From: Massilia sp. MS-15 | GTDB taxonomy: Bacteria; Pseudomonadota; Gammaproteobacteria; Burkholderiales; Burkholderiaceae_D | Length of the DNA: 43,387 bases | Assembly (NCBI RefSeq): GCF_020176695.1 | Contig: NZ_JAIWIA010000059.1 | Coordinates: 1-43,387, forward strand | Direction: 5' to 3' | Shown here: positions 8,662-16,943 of the stretch, one piece after another | Numbering within the stretch: position 1 is the first letter of the stretch | Layout: every line of letters begins with the position of its first letter | Program-made: the position numbers and the translations under genes | The notes under the pieces: model-generated | What the model saw: only the letters and a program-made list of their open reading frames with translations | The model's database searches: none | Told to the model about the DNA's origin: nothing

Positions 8662-10197
8662 ATGTCTTTCCAACAAGGCCTGAGCGGCTTGAACGGCGCA
8701 GCCAAATCCCTCGACGTCATCGGTAACAACATCGCCAACGCCAGCACGGTCGGCTTCAAGGGCGCCACCACCCAGTTCGCCGACGTGTATGCGAACTCGC
8801 TCAGCGGCGCGGGCGGGGTCAGCGCCGGCATCGGCGTGAAGGTGGCGGCGATCGCCCAGCAGTTCTCGCAGGGCAACGTTGAATCCTCGAACAATCCGCT
8901 CGACATGGCGATCAACGGCCCCGGCTTCTTCCGCACCGAGACCGCCGGCATGATCCAGTACACCCGCAACGGCCAGTTCTCGCTCGACAAGAACGGCTAC
9001 ATGGTGAACGCTCAGGGCGCGCGCCTCACCGGCTACGGCCTGAACGCGAACGGCCAGCTGGCCGCCGGCGCCCCGGTGGCGCTGCGCATCGAGACCGCCG
9101 ACCTCGATCCGGTCGCCACCAGCAAGATCCAGGTGCAGCTGAACCTGGATTCGCGCAGCCTGCCGCCGACCACGACCCCGTTCGACATCAACGACCCGAC
9201 CACCTACAACCGCCAGACCCCGCTCAGCGTCTACGACACCCTCGGCAACGCGCACGTGCTGTCGACCTACTACGTGAAGACCGACGCCGGCACCTGGAAC
9301 GTGTATGCCGCCAACGACGGCGTCGAAGTCAACGCCCTGAAGGCGGCCGCGGCCGCCACCGGCATCGGCCCCACCTTCACCGCCGTGAACGATGCCCGCG
9401 CCGCCTGGGAAGCCGCGTCGCGCGCGGTGCCGCCGGTGCCGGCCGACATGACGGCCGCGCTGCAGGCCTATGCGGCCGAGGCCGGCGCGCTGGTGACGGC
9501 GGCGGCCGCCGCCGGCCTGGCGACGCCCGAGAACCAGCTCGCGATCCAGGCCGCCGCCGATGCCGTGGCGATCGTGCCCGGCATGACCCCGGAACAGGTC
9601 GATGCGGCCATGACCAAGGCGATCCGCGTCCCGGCCGCCGTGATCGGCACGCTGCGCTTCGACACCAGCGGCAACCTGAACAAGCTGGTGACCACCCAGG
9701 GCGGCAAGATGACCTACGACGTGCCGATCTATCCGGACACCGGCGCGGAACTGGTGCTGCCGGTCGAGATCGACTTCGACGGCACCACCCAGTACGGCAT
9801 CGCCACCAGCGAGAAGAAGCTGCTGCAGGACGGCTACTCGCCGGGTACCCTGCAGCGCTTCAGCGCCGGCGCCGACGGCACCATCCTGGGCCAGTACAGC
9901 AATGGCCAGACCCGTGCGCTGGGCCAGGTGGTGCTGGCCAACTTCACCAACCCGAACGGGCTGGAGTCGCTCGGCAACAACGCCTGGGCCGAATCGGCCA
10001 ACTCGGGCGTGCCGCTGATGGGTACCCCGGGCTCGGGCAGCATGGGCGTGCTGCAATCGTCGGCGGTGGAAAGCTCGAACGTCGACCTGACCGCGGAACT
10101 GGTCAACATGATCACCGCGCAGCGCGTGTACCAGGCGAATGCGCAGACCATCAAGACCCAGGACTCGGTGCTGCAGACGCTGGTGAACCTGCGTTAA
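8662..10197 (+). CDS. flgE: FlgE, hook protein with an unusual Ala-rich insertion
   Basis: A 511-residue hook subunit. The N-terminus (MSFQQGLSGLNGAAKSLDVIGNNIANASTVGFKG) and C-terminus (SSNVDLTAELVNMITAQRVYQANAQTIKTQDSVLQ) are standard and form the coiled-coil D0 core. The mid-part has TWNVYAANDG followed by an Ala-rich stretch from about 222 to 325, before VIGTLRFDTSGNLNKL resumes the family pattern. Many FlgE proteins are about 400 residues, so this stretch is probably an insertion exposed on the hook surface. CAGGAG precedes the ATG. Two TAA codons end the gene, and a REP pair follows at once. Confidence 0.94.
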   Translation: MSFQQGLSGLNGAAKSLDVIGNNIANASTVGFKGATTQFADVYANSLSGAGGVSAGIGVKVAAIAQQFSQGNVESSNNPLDMAINGPGFFRTETAGMIQYTRNGQFSLDKNGYMVNAQGARLTGYGLNANGQLAAGAPVALRIETADLDPVATSKIQVQLNLDSRSLPPTTTPFDINDPTTYNRQTPLSVYDTLGNAHVLSTYYVKTDAGTWNVYAANDGVEVNALKAAAAATGIGPTFTAVNDARAAWEAASRAVPPVPADMTAALQAYAAEAGALVTAAAAAGLATPENQLAIQAAADAVAIVPGMTPEQVDAAMTKAIRVPAAVIGTLRFDTSGNLNKLVTTQGGKMTYDVPIYPDTGAELVLPVEIDFDGTTQYGIATSEKKLLQDGYSPGTLQRFSAGADGTILGQYSNGQTRALGQVVLANFTNPNGLESLGNNAWAESANSGVPLMGTPGSGSMGVLQSSAVESSNVDLTAELVNMITAQRVYQANAQTIKTQDSVLQTLVNLR

Positions 10198-10201
10198 TAA
10201 G

Positions 10202-10337
10202 CGTAGGGTGGGCGGCTCGTGATGCGGTCCGCTGGACCGCATCACCCCACGCGGTGATCGCTACCGGCTCCGCTATCGCGCCGGATGATCTTGCTGCTCA
10301 CTATCACCGCGTGGGCGGGAGACCCGCCCACCCTACG
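10202..10337. repeat. REP-like inverted pair (BIME) between flgE and flgF
   Basis: The left unit begins GTAGGGTGGGCGG, but its tip is replaced by a second hairpin with 11-base arms TGATGCGGTCC/GGACCGCATCA around GCT, before CCCCACGCGGTGAT. The right unit (10303-10337) is inverted, with arms GTGGGCGGG/CCCGCCCAC around AGA. The spacer between units resembles that of the flgJ-flgK pair. The element fills most of the 181-base flgE-flgF gap, so it may affect mRNA stability or relative expression of hook and distal rod genes. Confidence 0.85.
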
Positions 10338-10378
10338 GAGGATGCGCATCGTCCGCCGTCACAAGAAGAGAGAAAAAC

Positions 10379-11119
10379 ATGGACCGCCTGATTTACACCG
10401 CCGCCAGCGGCGCCAAGCACATCCTCGAGAAGCAGGCCACCACCTCGAACAACCTGGCCAACGTGAACACCACGGGCTTTCGCGCCCAGCTCGACGTGTT
10501 CCGCGCGGTGCCGGTGCAGGCCGAGGGCCTGCCGACGCGCGCCTTCGTGGTCAATTCCACGCCGGCCGCCAACTTCGCGCCCGGCGCGCTGCAGGTGACC
10601 GGGCGCGAGCTCGATGTTGCGGTGAAGGGCAATGGCTGGCTGGCGGTCGAGATGCCGGACGGTACCGAAGCCTATACCCGCAACGGCTCGCTGCAGATGA
10701 GCCCGAACGGCATCCTCACCACCGCCGGCGGCGTGCCGATCGCGGGCGAGGGCGGTCCGATCACGATTCCGCCCGACGCCACCGTCACCATCGGCGGCGA
10801 CGGCACCATCTCGACCATGTCGCGGGTGGACCAGCCGGCGGTGCCGGTGATCCTGGGCCGCATCAAGCTGGTCAATCCGGCGGACGCCGACCTGGTGCGC
10901 GGCGACGACGGCATGTTCCGCATGCGCGACGGCAGCGCCGCCGCGGCCGACCCGGCGGTGCGCGTGGCCGGCGGCGCGCTCGAGGGCAGCAACGTGAGCG
11001 CGATCGACTCGATGGTCGACATGATCAGCCTGGCACGTTCCTTCGACACCCAAATGAGCCTGCTGAAGAACGCTGAGAATAACGCCGCGAAAGCCACCCA
11101 GATCCTCGCTTTGAATTGA
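10379..11119 (+). CDS. flgF: FlgF, proximal rod protein
   Basis: A 246-residue rod protein starting [37 protein letters not shown]. The [12 protein letters not shown] rod signature and the ending [46 protein letters not shown] identify it. The length matches FlgF (about 250). It has its own AAGAGAG-type ribosome binding sequence and is separated from flgE by a REP pair, so translation must start independently. Confidence 0.94.
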   Translation: MDRLIYTAASGAKHILEKQATTSNNLANVNTTGFRAQLDVFRAVPVQAEGLPTRAFVVNSTPAANFAPGALQVTGRELDVAVKGNGWLAVEMPDGTEAYTRNGSLQMSPNGILTTAGGVPIAGEGGPITIPPDATVTIGGDGTISTMSRVDQPAVPVILGRIKLVNPADADLVRGDDGMFRMRDGSAAAADPAVRVAGGALEGSNVSAIDSMVDMISLARSFDTQMSLLKNAENNAAKATQILALN

Positions 11120-11134
11120 TAGTTGCTGCAGCAT

Positions 11135-11181
11135 AATTCTCCTGTACATGGCGGCCTCCGTCCGCCGCCCACAGGAGAATT
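11135..11181 (+). promoter_or_regulatory. Hairpin overlapping the flgG ribosome binding site
   Basis: A perfect 11-base inverted repeat, AATTCTCCTGT at 11135-11145 and ACAGGAGAATT at 11171-11181, encloses a 25-base loop that has a smaller GGCGG/CCGCC stem. The right arm contains the AGGAG ribosome binding site of flgG, six bases before its ATG, so the folded RNA would hide it. A role in translational control is inference. Confidence 0.6.
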
Positions 11182-11183
11182 CC

Positions 11184-11966
11184 ATGATCCGTTCGCTGTT
11201 CATCGCCAAGACCGGCCTCGAAGCGCAACAAACGAACCTCGACGTCATCACCAACAACCTCGCCAACGTCAGCACCAGCGGCTTCAAGCGTTCGCGTGCG
11301 GTATTCGAGGACCTGCTGTACCAGAACGTGCGCCAGCCCGGCGCCCAATCCTCGCAGCAGACCAACCTGCCATCGGGCCTGCAGATCGGTACCGGCGTGC
11401 GCGCCGTCGCCACCGAGCGCATGTTCACCCAGGGTAACCCGCAGCTCACCAGCAATCCGAAGGACGTCATGATCAACGGCACCGGCTTCTTCCCGGTGCT
11501 GCTGCCGGACGGCACCCAGGCCTATACCCGTGACGGCTCTTTCCAGAGCGATGCCAACGGCCGCCTGGTGACCTCCAGCGGCTATGCGGTGGAGCCGGCC
11601 ATCACGATTCCCGCCAATGCGGAGTCGATCACGGTCGGGCGCGACGGCACGGTCTCGGTCAAGATGCCGGGCACCGTGGCCCCGACCCAGGTCGGTTCGC
11701 TGCAGCTGGCCACCTTCATCAACCCGTCGGGCCTGGAATCGCGCGGCGAGAACCTGTACGTCGAAACGGGCTCCTCGGGCAATCCGAACCTGAACGTGCC
11801 CGGCACGAATGGCGCCGGCGTGCTGATGCAGGGCTATGTCGAATCGTCGAACGTCAACGTGGTCGAGGAAATGGTCGCCATGATCCAGACCCAGCGCGCC
11901 TACGAGATCAACAGCAAGGCGATCACCACGTCCGACCAGATGCTGCAGAAACTGTCGCAGCTGTAA
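11184..11966 (+). CDS. flgG: FlgG, distal rod protein
   Basis: A 260-residue protein starting [48 protein letters not shown], the near-invariant FlgG N-terminus. The C-terminus ([48 protein letters not shown]) is also canonical. FlgG builds the distal rod that crosses the L and P rings to the hook. AGGAG is six bases before the ATG, inside the right arm of a long inverted repeat. An in-frame start 36 bases earlier is less likely because it would precede that site. Confidence 0.96.
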   Translation: MIRSLFIAKTGLEAQQTNLDVITNNLANVSTSGFKRSRAVFEDLLYQNVRQPGAQSSQQTNLPSGLQIGTGVRAVATERMFTQGNPQLTSNPKDVMINGTGFFPVLLPDGTQAYTRDGSFQSDANGRLVTSSGYAVEPAITIPANAESITVGRDGTVSVKMPGTVAPTQVGSLQLATFINPSGLESRGENLYVETGSSGNPNLNVPGTNGAGVLMQGYVESSNVNVVEEMVAMIQTQRAYEINSKAITTSDQMLQKLSQL

Positions 11967-11989
11967 CCCACGCACACCACTGTCAAAGC

Positions 11990-12637
11990 ATGAAAAACCT
12001 GTTCGCCATCTTCGCGCTGTCGGCCCTGGCCGCCTGCTCGAGCACTCCGAGCACCATCGTCCAGGGCCCGACCTCGTCGCGTCCGATGCTGGTGCAGGCC
12101 GCGCCAGCCCTGGACGGCGCCATCTACAGCGCGGGCAGCTACCGCCCCATGTTCGAAGACCGCCGCGCGCGCCACATCGGCGACCTCCTGACCGTGAACA
12201 TCACCGAGCGCACCTCGGCCGGCAAGTCGGGCGCCAGCACCGGCAGCAAGTCGGGCAGCGCCGAGTTCTCGGTGCCGGGCCCGCTGCAGGCCAAGCTGGG
12301 CGCCGGCGTGGGACTGGAAGGCGCGAGCAAGTTCGCCGATGCCGACACCCAAAGCGCGTCCAACAATTTCTCGGGCACCATCGGCGTCACCGTCACCGAA
12401 GTGCTCCCGAATGGCAACCTGATCGTGGCCGGCGAGAAGCAGGTCGCGATGAACAAGGGCATCGAGTTCATCCGCTTCTCGGGCATGGTGGCGCCGGACA
12501 CCATCCAGACCGGCAACATCGTGTCCTCGACCGTGATCGCCGACGCCCGCGTCGAATACCGCACCAACAGCCGGGTCGACCGCGCCGAGGTGAGCAACAT
12601 GCTGTCGCGCTTCTTCCAGTCGATGCTGCCGTTCTGA
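11990..12637 (+). CDS. flgH: FlgH, L-ring lipoprotein
   Basis: A 215-residue lipoprotein. The signal peptide MKNLFAIFALSALAACSS has a lipobox LAAC, so the mature protein starts at Cys and is anchored in the outer membrane. The body carries the FlgH features: YRPMFEDRRARHIGDLLTVNITERTSA, LPNGNLIVAGEKQVAMN and the end RVDRAEVSNMLSRFFQSMLPF. FlgH forms the L ring around the distal rod. Its stop is followed by the flgI ATG after only two bases, suggesting translational coupling. Confidence 0.96.
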   Translation: MKNLFAIFALSALAACSSTPSTIVQGPTSSRPMLVQAAPALDGAIYSAGSYRPMFEDRRARHIGDLLTVNITERTSAGKSGASTGSKSGSAEFSVPGPLQAKLGAGVGLEGASKFADADTQSASNNFSGTIGVTVTEVLPNGNLIVAGEKQVAMNKGIEFIRFSGMVAPDTIQTGNIVSSTVIADARVEYRTNSRVDRAEVSNMLSRFFQSMLPF

Positions 12638-12639
12638 GG

Positions 12640-13755
12640 ATGACCATGCCTTCCAAGCTTAGCTCCTTCGCCATCCTCTGCCTGGCCCTGCTGGGTGCGG
12701 CGCCGGCCGCCCAGGCCGAGCGCCTGAAGGAACTGGCCAGCATCGCCGGCGTGCGCGAGAACCAGTTGTCCGGCTACGGCATCGTGGTCGGCCTGGACGG
12801 CACCGGCGACCAGACCAGCCAGACCCCGTTCACCGTGCAGTCGATCCAGGCCATGCTGCAGCAGAAGGGCATCAACCTGCCGCCGGGCACCCAGCTGCAG
12901 CTGAAGAACGTGGCGGCCGTGATGGTCACCACCTCGCTGCCGGCGTTTGCCCAGCCGGGCCAGACCATCGACATCACCGTGTCCTCGATCGGCAACGCGA
13001 AGAGCCTGCGCGGCGGCACCTTGCTCATGACGCCGCTGCACGGCGCGGACGGCCAGGTGTACGCCATGGCCCAGGGCAACGTGCTGGTAGGCGGCGTCGG
13101 CGCCCAGGTGGCCGGCGCCCAGGTGCAGGTGAATCACCTATCGGTAGGCAAGATCTCGGCCGGCGCCACCGTCGAGCGCGCCGTCGCCTCGACCCTGGGC
13201 GCGGACAACCAGATCCGCCTCGAGCTCAAGCAAACCGATTTCTCCACCGCCGCGCGCGTGGTGGAAGCCATCAACGACCAGTTCGGCGCCGGCGTCGCCA
13301 CCGCGCTCGACGGCCGCGTGGTGCGCGTGCGCACCCCGTCCTCGAGCGACCAGCGGGTGGCCTTCATCGGCCAGCTGGAGAACATCGACGTCAGCCGCGG
13401 CAAGGATGCGGCCAGGGTGGTCATGAACGCGCGCACCGGTTCGGTGGTGATGAACCAGGCCGTGATGCTGGACGACTGCGCCATCTCGCACGGCAACCTC
13501 ACCGTGACCGTGGGCAGCGACACGAGTGTCAGCCAGCCGGCCCCGGGCTCGCTGGGCGCCACCGCCGTCACCCAGACCCCGAGCGTGGAGGTCAAGAAGG
13601 ATCCGGGGCGCGTCCTGATGCTCAAGGGCGGCGCCTCGCTGGCCGACGTCGTCAAGGCGATGAACGCGATCGGCACCACGCCGCAAGACCTGCTGGCCAT
13701 CCTGCAGGCGCTCAAGTCGGCCGGCGCACTGCGCGCCGAGCTCGAGATCATCTAA
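12640..13755 (+). CDS. flgI: FlgI, P-ring protein
   Basis: A 371-residue periplasmic protein with a signal peptide ending AAQA. Strong FlgI blocks are RLKELASIAGVRENQLSGYGIVVGLDGTGD, TPFTVQSIQAMLQQKGINLPPG, TIDITVSSIGNAKSLRGGTLLMTPL and the C-terminal LADVVKAMNAIGTTPQDLLAILQALKSAGALRAELEII. It forms the P ring in the peptidoglycan layer, helped by FlgA. A second ATG two codons downstream (12646) is an equally possible start. Confidence 0.96.
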   Translation: MTMPSKLSSFAILCLALLGAAPAAQAERLKELASIAGVRENQLSGYGIVVGLDGTGDQTSQTPFTVQSIQAMLQQKGINLPPGTQLQLKNVAAVMVTTSLPAFAQPGQTIDITVSSIGNAKSLRGGTLLMTPLHGADGQVYAMAQGNVLVGGVGAQVAGAQVQVNHLSVGKISAGATVERAVASTLGADNQIRLELKQTDFSTAARVVEAINDQFGAGVATALDGRVVRVRTPSSSDQRVAFIGQLENIDVSRGKDAARVVMNARTGSVVMNQAVMLDDCAISHGNLTVTVGSDTSVSQPAPGSLGATAVTQTPSVEVKKDPGRVLMLKGGASLADVVKAMNAIGTTPQDLLAILQALKSAGALRAELEII

Positions 13756-13776
13756 ACGACGTCCGGACCGCACATC

Positions 13777-14742
13777 ATGATCGGCTCGCCTACCACTGAC
13801 CTGACCAGCAAGTTCGCCCTCGACACCAAGGGCCTGGGCGAACTCAAGCAATCGGCCAAGGCCGGCTCTCCGGCCGCGCTGAAGGAGGCGGCCACCCAGT
13901 TCGAAGCCATGTTCATCAACATGATGATGAAGAGCATGCGCGACGCCAGCCCGCAGGACGGCATGCTGGACAACCAGCAGACCAAGATGTTCACCTCGAT
14001 GCTGGACCAGCAGATGAGCCAGAACATGGCCAAGCGCGGCATGGGCCTGGCCGACGTGCTGACCCGCCAGCTGAGCGCGAACGGGATGGGGGCGCAGGCG
14101 CTGGCGATCGGCGCCGATGGCTATCCGGCCGCGGCCGGCAAGGCCGCCGCCGCGGCCCAGGGCCTGGCGCCGCTGGACGGCAGCATGCGCCCGGGCATGG
14201 ATGCGGCCACCATGCTGCGTACCGGCGCCGGCCAGCCGGGCGCGCCGGCGCTGGCGCTGACCACCGCCAGCGGCCGGGTGCAGGCCCCGCACGTGCGCGC
14301 CTTCCAGGAAAAACTGCATGCCCACGCGGCCGAGGCTGAACGCGCCACCGGCGTGCCGGCCAAGTTCATGCTGGGCCAGGCCGCGCTCGAAAGCGGCTGG
14401 GGCAAGCGCATGATCCGCAACGCCGACGGCAGCAACAGCCACAACCTGTTCGGCATCAAGGCCGGCCCGGGCTGGAAGGGCAAGGTCGCCACCGCCGTCA
14501 CCACCGAATACGTCAACGGCCGTCCACAGACCAGGGTGGAGCGCTTCCGCGCCTACGATTCGCCGGCCGACTCGTTCAAGGACTACGCCAACATGCTGTC
14601 CAGGAATCCGCGCTATGAGAAGGTGCTGGCCAGCGGCGCCGACGCCAGCGCCTTCGCCCACGGCCTGCAGCGCGCCGGCTATGCGACCGACCCGCAGTAC
14701 GCGGCCAAGCTGACCCGCATCATCAAGCATTCGCTGGCATGA
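13777..14742 (+). CDS. flgJ: FlgJ, rod cap and peptidoglycan hydrolase
   Basis: A 321-residue two-domain protein. Residues about 40-105 are the rod-binding/cap domain (AATQFEAMFINMMMKSMRDASPQDGMLDNQQTKMFTSMLDQQMSQNMA). After an Ala-rich linker, residues about 165-320 form a GH73-type glucosaminidase domain with the catalytic-Glu segment GQAALESGWGK, HNLFGIKAG and the TTEYVNG...RFRAYDS block. FlgJ caps the growing rod and opens the peptidoglycan for it. The dual-domain form is typical of beta- and gammaproteobacteria. It is last in the flgB operon before a REP pair. Confidence 0.96.
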   Translation: MIGSPTTDLTSKFALDTKGLGELKQSAKAGSPAALKEAATQFEAMFINMMMKSMRDASPQDGMLDNQQTKMFTSMLDQQMSQNMAKRGMGLADVLTRQLSANGMGAQALAIGADGYPAAAGKAAAAAQGLAPLDGSMRPGMDAATMLRTGAGQPGAPALALTTASGRVQAPHVRAFQEKLHAHAAEAERATGVPAKFMLGQAALESGWGKRMIRNADGSNSHNLFGIKAGPGWKGKVATAVTTEYVNGRPQTRVERFRAYDSPADSFKDYANMLSRNPRYEKVLASGADASAFAHGLQRAGYATDPQYAAKLTRIIKHSLA

Positions 14743-14759
14743 AGATCAGCCAACGACTC

Positions 14760-14873
14760 CGTAGGGTGGGCGGGTCTCCCGCCCACGCGGTGATCGCCGA
14801 CGGCTCCGCGCTCGCGCCGGGCGTTCTTGCTGCTGACAATCACCGCGTGGGCGGCGTAGCCGCCCACCCTACG
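14760..14873. repeat. REP-like inverted pair (BIME) between flgJ and flgK
   Basis: The left unit (14760-14794) has arms GTGGGCGGG/CCCGCCCAC around TCT. The right unit (14839-14873) is inverted, with arms GTGGGCGGC/GCCGCCCAC around GTA. The approximately 45-base spacer closely resembles that of the flgE-flgF pair (shared CGGCTCCGC, CTTGCTGCT and a final ATCACCGCG), showing that the two are copies of one composite element. It separates the class II flgB-J operon from the sigma-28 promoter of flgKL. Confidence 0.88.
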
Positions 14874-14910
14874 GCCAAGGCGAACGTCGATCACCGCACG
14901 CAGTCACCAG

Positions 14911-14937
14911 TCAAGTTTTCCGAAAATCTGCCGTTGT
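14911..14937 (+). promoter_or_regulatory. Sigma-28-like promoter of flgKL
   Basis: TCAAGTTT, 11 bases, GCCGTTGT: the -35 box differs from TAAAGTTT at one base and the -10 box keeps GCCG and one T of GCCGATAA, with exact spacing. It lies 26 bases before the flgK ATG, fitting late-class expression of the hook-filament junction proteins. Confidence 0.7.
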
Positions 14938-14963
14938 TAGACTAGTCAGAGAAAGAAAAGCAC

Positions 14964-16925
14964 ATGTCCCTCCTCAGCATCGGTAAAAGCGGGTTGTTCG
15001 CCGCCCAGGCGGGCCTGACCACGACCGGCCACAACATCGCGAACGCCAACGTGGCCGGCTACAGCCGCCAGTTGGTGCAGCAGGCCACCGCGCCGATGCT
15101 CGACCAGGGCTACGGCTTCCTGGGCACCGGCACCCAGGTCGCCCAGATCAAGCGCTACAGCGACGAGTTCCTGAACGGCCAGGTGCGCACCGCCCAGGCC
15201 GGCGCCAGCGCGCTGGACGCCTATTACGGCCAGATCCGCCAGATCGACAACATGCTGGCCGACGCCAGCGCCGGCCTGTCGCCGGCCATGCAGGAATTCT
15301 TCAGCGGCGTGCAGGACATGGCGGGCGACCACGCCTCGGTGCCTTCGCGCCAGGCCATGCTGTCCGGCGCCGAGGCGCTGGCCACGCGCTTCCAGGCGAT
15401 GGACAACCGGTTCCAGGAGATCCGCGAAGGCGTCAACAGCACGATCCAGTCGAACGTGACCTCGATCAATGCCTACGCCTCGCAAATCGCCGACCTGAAC
15501 CGCCAGATCAGCACCTATTCCTCGAACGACCGCAAGGTCCCGAACGACCTGCTCGACAAGCGCAACCAGATGGTGCTCGAGCTGAACACCCACGTGAAGA
15601 CCAGCGTGCGCCCGGGCGACAACAATACCCTGACGGTCTCGATCGGCAACGGCCAGCCGCTGGTGGTGGGCGAGCAGACCTTCCAGCTGGCGGCGGTGCG
15701 TTCGGCCTTCGACCAGGCCCGCCTGGAAGTCGGCTACGTGGTCGGCGGCAATGTGGTGCCGCTGGGCGACGCCGCCATGGCGGGTGGCGAACTGGGCGGC
15801 GTGCTCGAGTTCCGCAGCAAGACCCTGGATCCGGCCCAGAGCGCGCTCGGCAAGGTCGCGATCGGCATGGCGCTCGAGTTCAACGCCCAGCACCGCCTGG
15901 GCCTGGACCAGCGCGGCAACCCGGGCGAGAACTTCTTCAGCGTGGCGCGCGCCTGGACCGGCGCCCACGAGCGCAACGCCACCACCAGCGACACCGCGGT
16001 CGACGCCGTCGTGAGCGATCCTGCGCAGCTGAAGGACAGCGACTACGAGGTGCGCTACGATGGCGCCGGCTTCGACGTGGTGCGCCTGTCGGACAAGAAG
16101 GAAGTGATCTCGAACTATGTGCCGGACGGCTTGCCGGTGAGCGCCGACGGCATCGACTTCAACATCACCAGCACCATGGCGGCAGCGGGCGACCGCTTCC
16201 TGGTACGGCCGACCATCGGCGGCGCCGCCAACTTCAATACCCTGGTCAAGGACCCGGCCATGATCGCCGCCGCCGTGCCGGTGGCCACCAGCGCCGAGGT
16301 CACCAATGGCGGCAATGTCAAGATCAGCGCCGGCACGGTCGATGCGCGCTTCCTGGCCACGCCGCCGCCGCTGCCGATCAACCTGGTCTACGACAGCCTG
16401 ACCGGCAGCCTGAACGGCTTCCCGGCCACCATGCAGGTCGATATCGTCGGCCGCGACGGCGTCGCCAAGCCCTCGGTGCTGCCGCCGGTTACCACGGTTC
16501 CCTACGCGGATGGCGACACCTTCACCGTGGGCGGGGTCAGCTTCACCCTGAGCGGCAGCCCGGCCAACGGCGACCGCTTCGCCATCGCCGGCAACGGCGG
16601 CGGCGTGGGCGACGTGCGCAACATCGGCAAGCTGGGCGAGCTGCAGACCAAGAATATTTTCAACGGCAACAACGCCACCCTGCAGGGCTCCTACGCGCAG
16701 CTGGTCAGCACCGTCGCCAACAAGACGCGCGAAGTCCAGGTGACCGGCGAGGCCAGCAATACGCTGCTGTCGCAGGTCCAGACCTCGGCACAGGACGTCT
16801 CGGGGGTCAACCTGGACGAGGAAGCGGCCAACCTGATCAAGTACCAGCAGGCCTACCAGGCGGCCGGCAAGATCATGCAGATCGCCGGCACCATCTTCGA
16901 CACGCTGCTGTCGATCGGCCGATAA
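14964..16925 (+). CDS. flgK: FlgK, hook-associated protein 1
   Basis: A 653-residue protein starting MSLLSIGKSGLFAAQAGLTTTGHNIANANVAGYSRQLVQQ, the FlgK signature. Conserved blocks include QIRQIDNMLADASAGLSPAMQEFFSGVQDMA and PNDLLDKRNQMVLELN, and the C-terminal D0 segment VSGVNLDEEAANLIKYQQAYQAAGKIMQIAGTIFDTLLSIGR. FlgK is the first junction subunit between hook and filament and a client of FlgN. The length is above that of the enteric protein (about 550), with the extra mass in the variable middle. flgL follows after 18 bases. Confidence 0.96.
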   Translation: MSLLSIGKSGLFAAQAGLTTTGHNIANANVAGYSRQLVQQATAPMLDQGYGFLGTGTQVAQIKRYSDEFLNGQVRTAQAGASALDAYYGQIRQIDNMLADASAGLSPAMQEFFSGVQDMAGDHASVPSRQAMLSGAEALATRFQAMDNRFQEIREGVNSTIQSNVTSINAYASQIADLNRQISTYSSNDRKVPNDLLDKRNQMVLELNTHVKTSVRPGDNNTLTVSIGNGQPLVVGEQTFQLAAVRSAFDQARLEVGYVVGGNVVPLGDAAMAGGELGGVLEFRSKTLDPAQSALGKVAIGMALEFNAQHRLGLDQRGNPGENFFSVARAWTGAHERNATTSDTAVDAVVSDPAQLKDSDYEVRYDGAGFDVVRLSDKKEVISNYVPDGLPVSADGIDFNITSTMAAAGDRFLVRPTIGGAANFNTLVKDPAMIAAAVPVATSAEVTNGGNVKISAGTVDARFLATPPPLPINLVYDSLTGSLNGFPATMQVDIVGRDGVAKPSVLPPVTTVPYADGDTFTVGGVSFTLSGSPANGDRFAIAGNGGGVGDVRNIGKLGELQTKNIFNGNNATLQGSYAQLVSTVANKTREVQVTGEASNTLLSQVQTSAQDVSGVNLDEEAANLIKYQQAYQAAGKIMQIAGTIFDTLLSIGR

Positions 16926-16943
16926 CGAACGCGGAGCACCATC

